DNA of 64,000 nucleotides from CAZMXP01 sp964570285 (GCA_964570285.1 CAZMXP010000001.1:62001-126000); one strand, 5' to 3'. Shown: positions 1 to 9,231, counted from the first letter of the stretch. The notes: generated by a model not told the origin, from the sequence alone. Made by a program: numbers and translations.

Positions 1-365
1 CGTCGCTGCCCCTCTTCGCCTGGGCCGCCGAGGCCACGCTGGGAGCCTCCCGCCTCGCTACCGCGCTCCTGACCTTTGGCCTCGTGCTGGTGCCGACGCT
101 GCTGATGGGCGCCACCCTGCCCCTCCTCGTCGGCCACGCCGTCGCGCGAGGCGGCAACGTCGGGCGTGCGGTGGGATCCCTCTACGGCATCAACACGCTC
201 GGGTCGGCGCTCGCCTGCTTCGCCACGACCCTCGCCCTCTTCGGCCTGCTCGGCCTCGCGGGGACGACGGCCCTCGCGGCGGGCCTGAACCTCCTCGGGG
301 GCATTCTGGCGTGGTGCGTGGCGCGTGGGGCCCCCGCGGGTGGCCTGGAGCCCACGGACGCGTGA
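1..365 (+). CDS. Membrane protein, C-terminal part (fused transporter-like/spermidine synthase family)
   Basis: The reading frame is open from base 3, so the start lies upstream of the window; about 120 residues are visible. They are strongly hydrophobic and contain the motif VPTLLMGATLPLL, followed by a Gly-rich stretch with SLYGINTLGSALACF. That pattern is typical of the membrane half of the spermidine-synthase-like integral membrane family, where substrate and exact role are unproven. The stop codon overlaps the GTG of the next gene (GTGA), so the two are probably translationally coupled and may be two halves of one functional unit. Family assignment is fairly secure; function is not. Confidence 0.7.
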   Translation, partial: SLPLFAWAAEATLGASRLATALLTFGLVLVPTLLMGATLPLLVGHAVARGGNVGRAVGSLYGINTLGSALACFATTLALFGLLGLAGTTALAAGLNLLGGILAWCVARGAPAGGLEPTDA

Positions 366-1873
366 GCACCACGGCCGGACAGCGCCTCCCCGTCGCGTTC
401 GCGGTCGTCTTCCTGCTCGGCTTCGTGTCGCTCTCCTGCGAGATCGTCTGGGTCCGCGTCTATGGGATCGCCTCCGAGGGCGCCGCCGCGACGTTCGGAC
501 TCTTCCTCGGCGCCTACCTCGCCGGCATCGCCGTCGGCGCGGCCGCGAGCATGCGGGCGTGCCGGAGCCACGCGCCGGAGCGCGCGCTCCACGCCACCGC
601 CGGCGCCCTGCTCGCGGCGAACGCGCTGGCCTTCCTCTCCGCGCCCGCCCTCGCCGCGGGCGTGCGATTCCTGCCCTACCAGGCGATGCTGCCGCTCGTC
701 GCCCTCGTGGCGGGGCTGTTCGGCGCCGGGCTCCCGCTCGTGGCCCACTATGGCATCGCGCCCGACGGGCGCGCCGGAGCGCGCCTGTCGCTGCTCTATG
801 TCGGCAACATCGCGGGCTCGACGCTGGGCAGCCTGCTCACGGGCTTTGTGCTGATGGAGGTCTGGCCGCTCCGGACGATCGCCGTCTTCCTCGCGCTGAC
901 CGGCTTCGTCGCGTGCGCGCTGCTGATCCTGCTCGCGCGCTTCGGCGGCGGGGCGCGGCAGGCGCTGCTGGCCGCCACCCTCCTCGCGGCCGCCGGCGCG
1001 GGCCTCGCCGGCCCGCGTCTCTTCGATCGCCTCTACGAGAAACTCTCGTTCCGCGGCGACGATGACGGCCGCCGCTTCGCGCGCGTGATCGAGACGCGCA
1101 GCGGCGTGGTCACCGCGACGGCCGACGGCTCCGTCTACGGCGGCGGGGCCTATGACGGCATGCTCCGGGTCGATCCGGTCACGAACGCGAACTGGATCAC
1201 GCGCCCCTACGCGCTCGCCGCGCTGCATCGGGACCCGAGACACGTCCTGATGATCGGCCTCGGCTCGGGCGCATGGGCCCAGGTCGTCGCCCACATGCCC
1301 GGCGTCGAATCCCTGACCGTCGTGGAGATCAACCACGGCTATGTCGAACTCGTCCGGGGCGATCCGGTCGTCGGCAGCCTGCTCGGCAACCCGAAGGTCT
1401 CGATCGCGATCGACGACGGCCGGCGCTGGATGAACCGGCACGCGCAGAGGTTCGACCTGATCGTGCAGAACACGACGCACCACTGGCGCGCGCACGTCAC
1501 CAACCTTGTCTCGACCGAGTACCTCCACCTCGTGCGCCGCCGCCTGGCGCCGGGCGGCCTCTTCCTCACCAATGGCACCCGCTCCCCGGAAGTCGAGCGC
1601 ACCACGGCGACCGCCTTCCCGTTCGCGTGGCGCTACATGACCTGCGTCATCGTCGGCGACGCTCCGTTCGAACCGGACTTCGGGGCCTGGCGGCGCGCCC
1701 TTCTCGCCTGGCGGATCGATGGCGCCGCCGTACTCGACCCGGCGCTGCCGACACACGCCCTCGCCCTCGAACGCATCCTGGACAGGGACGACTGGGAACC
1801 TCGCTCCTCGATTCTGGAGCGCACCCGCGATGCGAAGGTGATCACCGACTCCAACATGGCGAGCGAATTCTGA
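362..1873 (+). CDS. Spermidine synthase-like membrane-fused methyltransferase-fold protein
   Basis: About 503 residues, starting at the GTG that overlaps the previous stop. The first ~210 residues form several hydrophobic segments (for example FAVVFLLGFVSLSCEIVWVR, a signature of this family). The C-terminal half is soluble and has an SpeE-like Rossmann fold: GLGSGAWAQVV is the nucleotide-binding glycine loop, TVVEIN supplies the acidic residue after strand 2, and DDGRRWM and DLIVQNTTHHW follow. Such fusions are widespread in bacteria with large genomes, but polyamine synthesis has rarely been shown; the usual aminopropyl-acceptor residues cannot be confirmed by eye. A tRNA-Lys on the opposite strand lies about 90 bases downstream. 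Confidence 0.8.
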   Translation: MSTTAGQRLPVAFAVVFLLGFVSLSCEIVWVRVYGIASEGAAATFGLFLGAYLAGIAVGAAASMRACRSHAPERALHATAGALLAANALAFLSAPALAAGVRFLPYQAMLPLVALVAGLFGAGLPLVAHYGIAPDGRAGARLSLLYVGNIAGSTLGSLLTGFVLMEVWPLRTIAVFLALTGFVACALLILLARFGGGARQALLAATLLAAAGAGLAGPRLFDRLYEKLSFRGDDDGRRFARVIETRSGVVTATADGSVYGGGAYDGMLRVDPVTNANWITRPYALAALHRDPRHVLMIGLGSGAWAQVVAHMPGVESLTVVEINHGYVELVRGDPVVGSLLGNPKVSIAIDDGRRWMNRHAQRFDLIVQNTTHHWRAHVTNLVSTEYLHLVRRRLAPGGLFLTNGTRSPEVERTTATAFPFAWRYMTCVIVGDAPFEPDFGAWRRALLAWRIDGAAVLDPALPTHALALERILDRDDWEPRSSILERTRDAKVITDSNMASEF

Positions 1874-1963
1874 CCGGCTCGCCGTGCGCAGGCCGGCGTC
1901 ACCCCAAACGCCGAAAGCCCGCCCGGCGAGCGGCGATTCCGCCAGCCGAGCGGGCCCTGCGCG

Positions 1964-2039
1964 TGGTGCCCCGAGAGGGACTCGAACCCCCAACCACCTG
2001 ATTAAGAGTCAGATGCTCTACCAGTTGAGCTATCGAGGC
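1964..2039 (-). tRNA. tRNA-Lys (anticodon CTT)
   Basis: Read on the minus strand it folds into a complete cloverleaf. The acceptor GCCTCGA pairs with TCGGGGC (one G-T), the anticodon stem TCTGA/TCAGG encloses loop CTCTTAA with anticodon CTT (reads AAG), and the T arm is GGGGG-TTCGAGT-CCCTC. The CCA end is encoded. It stands alone between two plus-strand protein genes. Confidence 0.95.
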
Positions 2040-2154
2040 GCGTAGAAGCCCATCATTCAAACCGATCCCGCGGCGAAGTCAAACCCGGCCCCGCCGGAGC
2101 GGCCCGGCGGGCGCGGCGCCGGGCGCTATGCCGGTCGCTTAGGATGCGCCCGGG

Positions 2155-3794
2155 ATGGGCGGCCTCTCCAACAAGGCGATCGCGGAGGTCTTCCGCGAGG
2201 TCGAGACGCTTCTGCAGGTGCTCGGGGAAGACGATCGCCGCGCGATGACCTACGGCCGTGTCGCGCGGCTGATCGAGACGCAGCAGGCCTCCGTGGCCGA
2301 CCTCGCGGCGGCGGGAACGCTGGCGACGGTCAAGGGGATCGGCCCCGCGATCGGCCGCGCCGTCGAGGAGCTCGTCGATCGCGGCGTCTGCTCCCTCCGC
2401 GAGGGCCTCGCGGCGCGCCTCGCGCCCGGCGTGCTCGCGATGCTCCAGGTTCCCGGCCTCGGCCCCAAGCGCGTGCGCACGATCGTGGCCGACCTCGACA
2501 TCACGACGCTCGAGGATCTCGATGCCGCGGCCGCGGACGGGCGCCTCGGAGACCTCCGGGGATTTGGGCAGAAGTCGGCGGCGAAGGTCCGCGACGGGAT
2601 CGCCTTCCTCGCCGCCACGCGCGGACGGATGAATCTCGCCGATGCATGGCGGCTCGCCCGCGCCTGTGCGGCGTCGCTCGGCATGCCCGGGGCCTTCGTC
2701 GCAGGGGCGGCGCGACGCGGCTGTCCGGTCGTGGAGGCGATCTCGCTGGTCGCGGTCGGCGACCCATCGCGGCTGACGCCCTTGGCGCCGGGCCTCGGCT
2801 TCCGGGAGTGCGCGGGCGTCTGGACCCGCGCGCGGGGCACCGAGCCGGAGGTGAGGGTCCGCCTCGTCGCGGCCGCGGATCTCGCCCGGACGCTCTTCGA
2901 GGAGACCGGACCCGCGGACCACGTTTCGCATGTGTTGCGCCGCCTCGGCCGAGACGCCCCCACGCCCGACCGGGAGGAGGCGCTCTACGCAGCCGCAGGC
3001 CTCCACTTCGTGTCTCCCGAGAGGCGCCACGCCCTCGACGGCACCTCCCCCGAGCCCCCTCTGATCCGGCGGGGCGACCTGCGCGGCCTCATCCACGCCC
3101 ACACACGCTGGTCGGACGGAGCGCTCGGCGTCGCGGAGCTGGCGGAGGCGGCACGGGCGCGCGGCTACGCCTATCTCGGCGTGACCGACCACAGCCGGGC
3201 CGCGGCCTACGCGGGCGGCCTGACCGCGGAGCGGTTGAGGGCCCAGGGCGAGGAGATCGCCACGTGGAACGCGCGCGAGCGGGCGGCCGGGGGGCGCTTC
3301 CGCATCCTGCACGGGACCGAGGTGGACATCCTGCCGGACGGCACGCTCGACTATCCCGACGAACTCCTCGCCACGCTCGACTTCGTGATCGCCTCGGTCC
3401 ACTCCTCGTTCACGCAGGACGGCGCGACGATGACGGCGCGCATCGAGCGCGCGGTGCGCCATCCGCTGGTGGACATCCTCGGCCACGCCACCGGCATGCT
3501 GCGCCTGCGCCGGGCTCCCTATGCGGTGGACCTGGAGCGCGTGCTCGCCGCCGCCGCGGAGTCGCGCTGCGCGCTCGAGCTGAATGCGAACCCTTGGCGG
3601 CTCGACCTCGACCCGGCGTGGCACCCCCGGGCGACGGCCGCGGGCACGCGCATCCCGATCGACCCCGACGCCCACTCCGCCGAGGGCATCGACGACGTGG
3701 AGTGGGGCGTGCTCGCCGCGCGCCATGGCGGCCTGCGGCCGGAGGACGTGCCCAACACGCGCGACGCCGAGGGGTTCCTCGCGGAGCTGGCGCG

Positions 3795-3798
<4 letters not shown>
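2155..3798 (+). CDS. PolX-like protein with helix-hairpin-helix and PHP domains; polymerase palm appears inactive
   Basis: 547 residues with the domain order of bacterial PolX: N-terminal 8-kDa/HhH region (VKGIGPAIGRAV near 60, VPGLGPKRVR near 97, LRGFGQKSAAK near 130), a palm-like region (about 180-290) and a C-terminal PHP phosphoesterase (about 305-547). The PHP metal-site motifs are visible: HAHTRWSDG, GVTDHS, GTEVDIL, ASVHSS, GHATG, PIDPDAHS. The palm is abnormal. Where PolX has the DID aspartate pair after GS..RR, this protein reads VVEAISLV, and the third aspartate position reads VRVRLV; the GSKxHN loop reads GPADHV. Nucleotide addition is therefore unlikely, while 3'-5' exonuclease or phosphoesterase activity may persist. 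The stop overlaps the start of the endonuclease III gene, linking it to base-excision repair. Confidence 0.88.
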
Positions 3799-4420
<622 letters not shown>

Positions 4421-4424
<4 letters not shown>

Positions 4425-5119
4425 GCCAGCTTCCCCACGTCCTCGCCCTCTTCGTGCTCCGCATGGCCTGCGGCTACGCGTTCTGCCTCGGCCTCATCGG
4501 CCCCGCCGTGACGCAGGGCTCGTGGCGGCGCGTCAGCCTCTTCGTGATCGCGGCGCTGGCCGTCGTCGCGACGGTCTCCGGGGCCCCCCCCGCCCCCACC
4601 CTTTCGTTCGCGCTGGGAGCGCTGCTGCTCGAACGCGCGCTCACCTTCGACGTGAAGGGGCTCGCGACCCCGCTCTGGATCGTGCCCCTCGCGCTCTGGG
4701 CGCTCCTCGCGGCGGAGTGGCCGCCGGGCCTCGACACCTTCCCGAGCGCGGTCGCGATCGGCGGCACGCTCGGCGCGATGCTGCTCGGGCACAGCTACCT
4801 GACCGCGCGCGGCCTCTCGCTCGAGCCGCTGCGGCGCATGGCGCTGCTGCTCTTCGCGGTGCTCGTGGTGCGCACGCTCTCGGTGATCCCCGCCTTCCTC
4901 ACGCCCCAGCTCGCGATGATGGACATGGTCTTCCTCTCGATGCGCGTCGCGCTCGGGCTGCTGCTGCCGCTGCTGCTGGCGTGGATGGTGCTGCAATGCG
5001 TGAAGGTCGGGTCCAACCAGTCCGCGACCGGCATCCTCTACGCGATGACCGTCCTCGTCGGCGTCTTCGGCGAACTCGTCGCGGTCTATCTCCGGGTCCA
5101 TGCGAGGATTCCCGCATGA
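4421..5119 (+). CDS. Polytopic membrane protein of unknown function
   Basis: 232 residues with about seven predicted hydrophobic helices and few charged residues outside short loops (for example between PLRRMALLLFAVLVVRTL and SMRVALGLLLPLLLAWMVL). I do not recognise a defined family. Start ATG overlaps the nth stop (ATGA) and the stop overlaps the start of the zinc-ribbon membrane protein downstream, so it belongs to a translationally coupled set. The pair of membrane proteins downstream of DNA-repair genes may be co-transcribed without sharing a function. Confidence 0.7.
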
Positions 5120-5553
5120 TGGTCGAGTCGGGTTGCCCCTCCTGCGGACGCGCCGTGGAGCGCGCGCCCGGCGCCTCCGTGCGCTGCCCGCGTTGCGGGG
5201 CCGACGCCCCGCTGCGCGCGCACGCGGAAGGCCCCCTCGAAGGGTGCCTCGCCTGCCCCTGCCCCGAACTCTACCGCCACCGCGACTTCAACCAGAAGCT
5301 CGGCCTCCTGCTCGTCGCGCTCGGCGCGGCGCTCTCGCTCTGGTGGGCGACGATCCTCCCGCTGCTCGCGTCCGCCGCGATCGACCTTCTCCTCTGGTAC
5401 CTGCTGCCCGACGTCGCGATCTGCTACCGCTGCAAGGCGCACCACCGCGACTTCCCCGGGATCGCGAAGATCCCGCCGTTCGACCTCGAACGGCACGAGC
5501 ACTTCCGCTTCGTCAAGGCCCGCGAGGAGGGGAAACTGCCGCCCCGGGGGTGA
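5116..5553 (+). CDS. Zinc-ribbon membrane protein, function unknown
   Basis: 145 residues. The N-terminus is a zinc ribbon (CPSCGRAV near 7, CPRCGAD near 24) followed by a further Cys pair (CLACPC), then two closely spaced hydrophobic segments (about 58-95), and a cytoplasmic-type tail with CYRCKAHHRDF. Two adjacent ATG codons (5116 and 5119) are possible starts; the first overlaps the upstream stop. The layout resembles small planctomycete-type zinc-ribbon membrane proteins with no assigned role. Confidence 0.7.
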   Translation: MMVESGCPSCGRAVERAPGASVRCPRCGADAPLRAHAEGPLEGCLACPCPELYRHRDFNQKLGLLLVALGAALSLWWATILPLLASAAIDLLLWYLLPDVAICYRCKAHHRDFPGIAKIPPFDLERHEHFRFVKAREEGKLPPRG

Positions 5554-5577
5554 TGGCAAGGGGGCTCGGGGGATAGG

Positions 5578-6612
5578 ATGGGGCGCATGCTCCGATCCGC
5601 GGTCGCCCTCGGGCTCGCGCTCCTGGCGGGTTGCGCGGTCGCCGCGGCCGCCGAGACGAAGGCGGAGCAGCTCGCGCGCAAGGCGGCGGAACTCGCCGTG
5701 CCGGCGGACGCCGAATGGAAGCGCTACATCCTCGAGCCGGAGACGGTGGATGACGAGGCGCTGAACGCGCTGCTGGTCCTCTGCGAGAAGGCGGTCGACC
5801 TCTATCAGGAGTCCCTCGAGGAGGCCGAGTCCGGGGCCGTCAACCACGCGGTCCTCACCCTCGCGCGCCGCATCGCGCGCATCCGCTTCGAGCTGCTGCG
5901 CCGCGAGCGCGCGAGGACGCCCGCGCCCGAGCCGGAGAGGCCGCCCGCCGCGAGCCCGCCTCCGGTGCCGCCGCCCGAGGCCCCGGAGGTGCCGGCCCCC
6001 GCGCCCCCCCCACCCCCGGCCGCACCCGAGGCACCGGCCCTTCCCGAGATCGTCGAGGACGCGAAGGCGACGCGCATGGGCATCCAGGCGCTGCGCAACT
6101 TCCTGATGCACGACTACTTCGCCTCGCGCAAGTGGACAAGCCTCGTCGTGCGCTGCCCCCTCTGCGAGGGCACGGGCCGGCGCAGGACCGGCCGCCTGAC
6201 GAAGGACAAGAAGATCGAGACGACGGCGTGCACGTCGTGCGGCGAGACCGGCTTCCATCTCAACGACGCGGTGGCGCGCAAGGGCTTCTGGCTCTGCAAG
6301 TCGCCGCTCTACCGCGCCGATGCGGCGCGGCTCGGCGCCTGGCAGGACGATCTCGAGGCGTGGAAGAAGGACCCGCGCACCGTGACCGAGTTCCTCGACC
6401 GCGTCTCGATCGACGGCGTCGAATACCACGGGCTCTGGGCCAAGGTCGCGCTCGCCGAGCGCGGCCACGTGCGGGAGCCCACCGGACCGGGCAAGCCCTC
6501 CCGGGAGAAGCGGTTCGACCGCAAGCGCGAGTACACGCTGGTGCGCATCGGACGCCGCTGGTTTTTCTACGACCCGGCGATCGACGCCGGGCTCTTCCGC
6601 GACGGCGAGTAG
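5578..6612 (+). CDS. Putative lipoprotein with proline-rich linker and DnaJ-like zinc motif
   Basis: 344 residues. A signal peptide ends in LALLAGC, a good lipobox, so the protein is probably lipid-anchored. Residues ~20-110 are helical; ~115-155 form a low-complexity Pro/Ala/Glu linker. A zinc-binding pair follows: CPLCEGTG and CTSCGETG about 20 residues apart, the CxxCxGxG form of DnaJ-type zinc fingers. The C-terminal part is basic (KRFDRKREYTLVRIGRRWFF). ATG at 5578 has GGGGGATAGG just upstream; ATG at 5587 is an alternative. Function is unknown. The stop is two bases from the left end of the insertion element. Confidence 0.68.
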   Translation: MGRMLRSAVALGLALLAGCAVAAAAETKAEQLARKAAELAVPADAEWKRYILEPETVDDEALNALLVLCEKAVDLYQESLEEAESGAVNHAVLTLARRIARIRFELLRRERARTPAPEPERPPAASPPPVPPPEAPEVPAPAPPPPPAAPEAPALPEIVEDAKATRMGIQALRNFLMHDYFASRKWTSLVVRCPLCEGTGRRRTGRLTKDKKIETTACTSCGETGFHLNDAVARKGFWLCKSPLYRADAARLGAWQDDLEAWKKDPRTVTEFLDRVSIDGVEYHGLWAKVALAERGHVREPTGPGKPSREKRFDRKREYTLVRIGRRWFFYDPAIDAGLFRDGE

Positions 6613-6614
6613 CC

Positions 6615-6681
6615 TAGGAGCTTGTCCGGGTAATGGCCTTCAGACACGCTTCGGGGCCAACCGGACCCGGACAAGCTCCTA
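6615..6681. repeat. Inverted repeat at left end of the IS (17-base arms)
   Basis: Bases 6615-6631 (TAGGAGCTTGTCCGGGT) are the exact reverse complement of 6665-6681, with a 33-base spacer. It can fold into a strong hairpin directly after the lipoprotein gene, where it could act as a terminator, or it may be a minimal paired-end remnant. Confidence 0.85.
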
Positions 6682-6781
6682 ACTCGACGCGACGCGAGCC
6701 CTGGGTCTCCATGAGCCATCGCCGCGATCGAGGGGGGTTCTTGCGCGAGGCGCGGCGCTCCGCGTCACGCTCTCGCGGCCG

Positions 6782-7672
6782 CTAGCTTGAGGAGGATGTG
6801 TCCGGTGCACGCCAAGCTGAAGGCCCGCGACCTTCGCCAAACCTCGCAACAGGAACTCGCGGAATGCTCGCCCCTTCACGTTGCCGATCACCGGTTCCGC
6901 CGTCTGCTTGCGCCTCCGCTTCCAGTGCCGCCATCGCCTCGCGGATCTCCTCGCGCCGCTTCAGCTTGTGCTTGCTCGCGTTCGCCTTGATCTTCGTCCC
7001 GTCCAGCACGACGTGGCCCAGGCTCACGAGACCGGCCTTCGCGCAGAGCGCCAGGACCTGCTTGAAGCGCCCCTTCATGGCGTCGAGGCGCCGCTTCCGG
7101 AAGTCGCTGATCGTGCGGTGGTCCGGCGCCGGTCGGCCGGTCACCGCCATGAAGTCCACCCGCTCCTCGCATGCCGTCTCGATCTTGCGGGAGCTGCGAA
7201 CTCCCCGGCTGTAGCCGTACAGCAGCAAGGCCGTCATCATCACGGGGGCGCAGCGCGGCTCCACGCCGCAACCAAATGAGCGACGGGCGAAGGCCGCGCT
7301 GCGCCTAGTGAGGAGCTGCCAGATCCGGGTGACGCGCGCGGGGCGGAGGGCTGCGTGCCTCCCTCCCCCACCGCAGCAGATGGCCGCGATGCGGCCACAG
7401 TGGCTCGCTTCCGGGCGCCGCACGAAGGCAGCACCAGAATTTGCGCAGGGAGCGCGAAGTCTGCGGGTTAGTAGCATAGGGCGGATAGCCACGCTCCTCC
7501 CCGTAGCACGCGACGAGGCCGAGAGAACGAGGTCGTGGCGGACGGTATCCCGCACCAATGGGGCCAAGTGCCCCTCGGGCTCCAGATCCAGCACGGTCGC
7601 CCGGAGCATCCAGGCCTGCTCCACCGCCCACGCCCGCTCTCTTGGCCATGCGCGCAACCTGCGGCCGGGCAC
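6782..7672 (-). pseudogene. IS1182-family transposase, frameshifted, interrupted and truncated
   Basis: The minus strand encodes recognisable IS1182-type blocks: LEPEGHLAPLVRDTV near the N-terminus, GEERGYPPY in a different frame around 7475-7500, then MMTALLLYGYSRGVRSSRK, PDHRTISDFRKR, LGHVVLDGTKIKANASKHK (first catalytic-region Asp). Between GYPPY and MMTALL, which are normally a few residues apart, about 230 bases of unrelated sequence are inserted. After KRREEIREAMAALEAEA the homologous C-terminal half with the remaining acidic catalytic residues is missing. The frame change, insertion and truncation make it non-functional. Confidence 0.85.
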
Positions 7673-7694
7673 CTACCGCGAACCCCTTTTCACT

Positions 7695-7731
7695 TAAGAG
7701 TTTGTCCGACGAACAGTCGGACAAACTCCTA
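7695..7731. repeat. Inverted repeat at right end of the IS (16-base arms)
   Basis: TAAGAGTTTGTCCGAC (7695-7710) pairs with 7716-7731 with one mismatch and a five-base loop. The arm sequence is a variant of the left-end repeat (TAGGAGYTTGTCCG core), so both IS ends carry paired inverted copies of the same terminus. Confidence 0.85.
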
Positions 7732-7908
7732 GCGCGCGAAGAGGCTCTTGCCGGGGCGCATCTCGAAGACGTACTTCCGCGCCTCGTGCCGGTAGAGCCC
7801 GGACTCGCTGCGGTGCGCCGCGAAGCGGACGTGGTCCACCTCCGCCCGCACCTGCCGCGTCTCCTCGATCTCCGGGCTCAGATCCCGGGGCTCCCTGACC
7901 TTGACCAT
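7729..7908 (-). CDS. Small protein, 59 residues, function unknown
   Basis: ATG at 7908 opens a 59-codon frame rich in charged residues (begins MVKVREPRDLSPEIEETRQV, ends MRPGKSLFAR). Codon use is normal for the genome, with G or C at nearly every third position. Its TAG stop is the complement of the CTAG that bounds the IS, so the element abuts the stop without adding or removing a codon. No family is recognised. It could be a real small gene or the tail-end remnant of a larger one, and its length makes the call tentative. Confidence 0.5.
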   Translation of the reverse strand: MVKVREPRDLSPEIEETRQVRAEVDHVRFAAHRSESGLYRHEARKYVFEMRPGKSLFAR

Positions 7909-7954
7909 GCGCAGGGATTATCGGATGGCACGAGCGCCACCTGAGCGCACCCGG

Positions 7955-8863
7955 CTAGTCGGCTTCTCCCCGCCGCACCTCCCGGAGCGCGGCTTCCAGT
8001 TCGCGGACCATCGCCTCGAGGCGCTCGATCCGGCCGAGGAGTTCCTCCCGGGCCTCGCCATGTCCCTTCTCGCCCTTGCGCGAGAGCGGGACGGGCTTGC
8101 CCCCATACTTCCGGGCCAGATCCTCGACCATCTCGGCTGCGTCCGCGCGGCCCTGCTCGCGCAGGCAGCGGGCGGCGAAGGCGAGAAGCTCGGCCGTCTG
8201 CTCGCGGTCCGGCCCCTTCCGCCGGATCTCTTCCGCCTCGGCGTCGCGGCGGCCCTCGGCGTTGAGTTTCAGCACGTGCGCGGCATGCTCAAGCCGGTCG
8301 GCCTCCTTGGGACGGTTCGCTTCGATGCACCCCTTCATGGCGAGGCGCAGGATCTCGAAGTGGCGCCGGAGCTCCTCGCCCTCTTTTTCCTTGCCGGCGC
8401 TCCCCTCCTTGGGCCTCTCCCGCTCCTCGCTCGCGGTGACGCGTTGCCTCTGGATCTCCTGCGCGATCTTCAGGAGCCGCTTCGCCTCCTCCTCCCAGCC
8501 GGCGCGCTTGAGCGCATGGATGCCCTGCTCGAGGCCGTTCATGATCTCCCGCGTCTCGGCGTCGTCGCCCTTCGCCTTCCCGCCCTCGCGCTCGCGGCGC
8601 TCCGCCTCCTGCTTCGCGAGACGCTCCTTGAACGCGCTGATCTCCTTCTTGAGCGCGGCCGCCTCGTCGCGGTGCTGGGCTGCGGCGGCGATGTCCCCCT
8701 CGCGCTCGCACTGCTCCGCCTTGTGGATGAGGTCCTTGATGCGCTCCATCGCGCGCTCGATGGCCTCCCGCTCCTCCTTGCCCTCGCCCCCGGGAAGCGC
8801 CCACGCGCCGCCCGCGAGGAGTCCGACGGACAGGACAAGAACCCAAACGCGTTTCGAACTCAT
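7955..8863 (-). CDS. Secreted coiled-coil protein, function unknown
   Basis: 302 residues. ATG at 8863 is preceded by GGGGAGG at a good ribosome-binding distance. A signal peptide (VWVLVLSVGLLAGGAWA) is followed by almost continuous charged heptad-like helix (Glu/Lys/Arg/Ala-rich) from about 28 to 300, with repeated AAALKK, EEEAKRLLK and EEIRRK segments. This would form long coiled coils in the periplasm or at the surface. No enzymatic motif is visible. A tRNA-Leu lies 60 bases upstream on the same strand. Confidence 0.75.
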   Translation of the reverse strand: MSSKRVWVLVLSVGLLAGGAWALPGGEGKEEREAIERAMERIKDLIHKAEQCEREGDIAAAAQHRDEAAALKKEISAFKERLAKQEAERREREGGKAKGDDAETREIMNGLEQGIHALKRAGWEEEAKRLLKIAQEIQRQRVTASEERERPKEGSAGKEKEGEELRRHFEILRLAMKGCIEANRPKEADRLEHAAHVLKLNAEGRRDAEAEEIRRKGPDREQTAELLAFAARCLREQGRADAAEMVEDLARKYGGKPVPLSRKGEKGHGEAREELLGRIERLEAMVRELEAALREVRRGEAD

Positions 8864-8922
8864 GGCAACCTCCCCGCGCCGCGGCGCGAACCCCGACAAG
8901 GATACCGGAAGGTCGGGTCGGG

Positions 8923-9007
8923 TGGTGCGAGAGCCGGGAGTCGAACCCGGACGGGTTGCCCCACGGGATCCTAAGTCCCGCGCGTCTGCCAGTTCCGCCA
9001 CTCTCGC
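8923..9007 (-). tRNA. tRNA-Leu (anticodon TAG)
   Basis: The 85-base cloverleaf has acceptor GCGAGAG/CTCTCGC, anticodon stem CGGGA/TCCCG with loop CTTAGGA (anticodon TAG, reads CUA), a long class-II variable arm (GGGGCAACCC region), T arm CCGGGTTCGACTCCCGG and an encoded CCA. Confidence 0.95.
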
Positions 9008-9129
9008 GTCGGGCTGCGTCGCCAGCCTACCACCTCGGTTGCCGACGCCCCGCCAGCGAGCCTCGCCGCCATCCGCGCCGTGCCCCTCGCCCCGAGCCCC
9101 CAGAACCCACACCCCCGCCAACGGCCGAC

Positions 9130-9181
9130 GGGCCCTTCAGGGCCCACTCCCCAGCCGACGCCGACGGGCCCTTCAGGGCCC
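9130..9181. repeat. Two tandem copies of a GGGCCC-TTCA-GGGCCC palindrome
   Basis: GGGCCC TTCA GGGCCC occurs at 9130-9145 and again at 9166-9181, each preceded by GCCGAC, giving a 36-base period. Each copy forms a six-pair hairpin. They lie in the 269-base gene-free gap between the giant pseudopilin gene and tRNA-Leu, just beyond a larger hairpin. Confidence 0.8.
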
Positions 9182-9201
9182 ATAGCCCGCGCCAGCGGGC
9201 G

Positions 9202-9231
9202 GCGGGCCCCCCGCCAGAGCGAGGGGCCCGC
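9202..9231 (-). terminator. GC-rich hairpin after the giant pseudopilin gene
   Basis: GCGGGCCCC (9202-9210) pairs with GGGGCCCGC (9223-9231) around a 12-base loop, about 45 bases past the pseudopilin stop. There is no T tract on the minus strand, so its efficiency as an intrinsic terminator is uncertain. Confidence 0.45.

Larger units (their letters stand above)
6614..7732. mobile_element. Decayed IS1182-like insertion element bounded by CTAG
   Basis: The segment between CTAG at 6614-6617 and CTAG at 7729-7732 starts and ends with related inverted termini (GAGCTTGTCCGG at the left; complement of GAGTTTGTCCGA at the right). CTAG may be a 4-base target duplication. Inside is a broken transposase on the minus strand. 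Each end is itself doubled as an inverted repeat. In the inferred pre-insertion sequence, two convergent genes had stop codons two bases apart at this CTAG. The element is too damaged to move by itself. Confidence 0.75.

Noticed and set aside
7240..7470. A possible second gene in the ~230-base insert within the transposase
   Set aside because: No start, domain or inverted termini could be identified; it is better described as foreign or rearranged sequence in a pseudogene.
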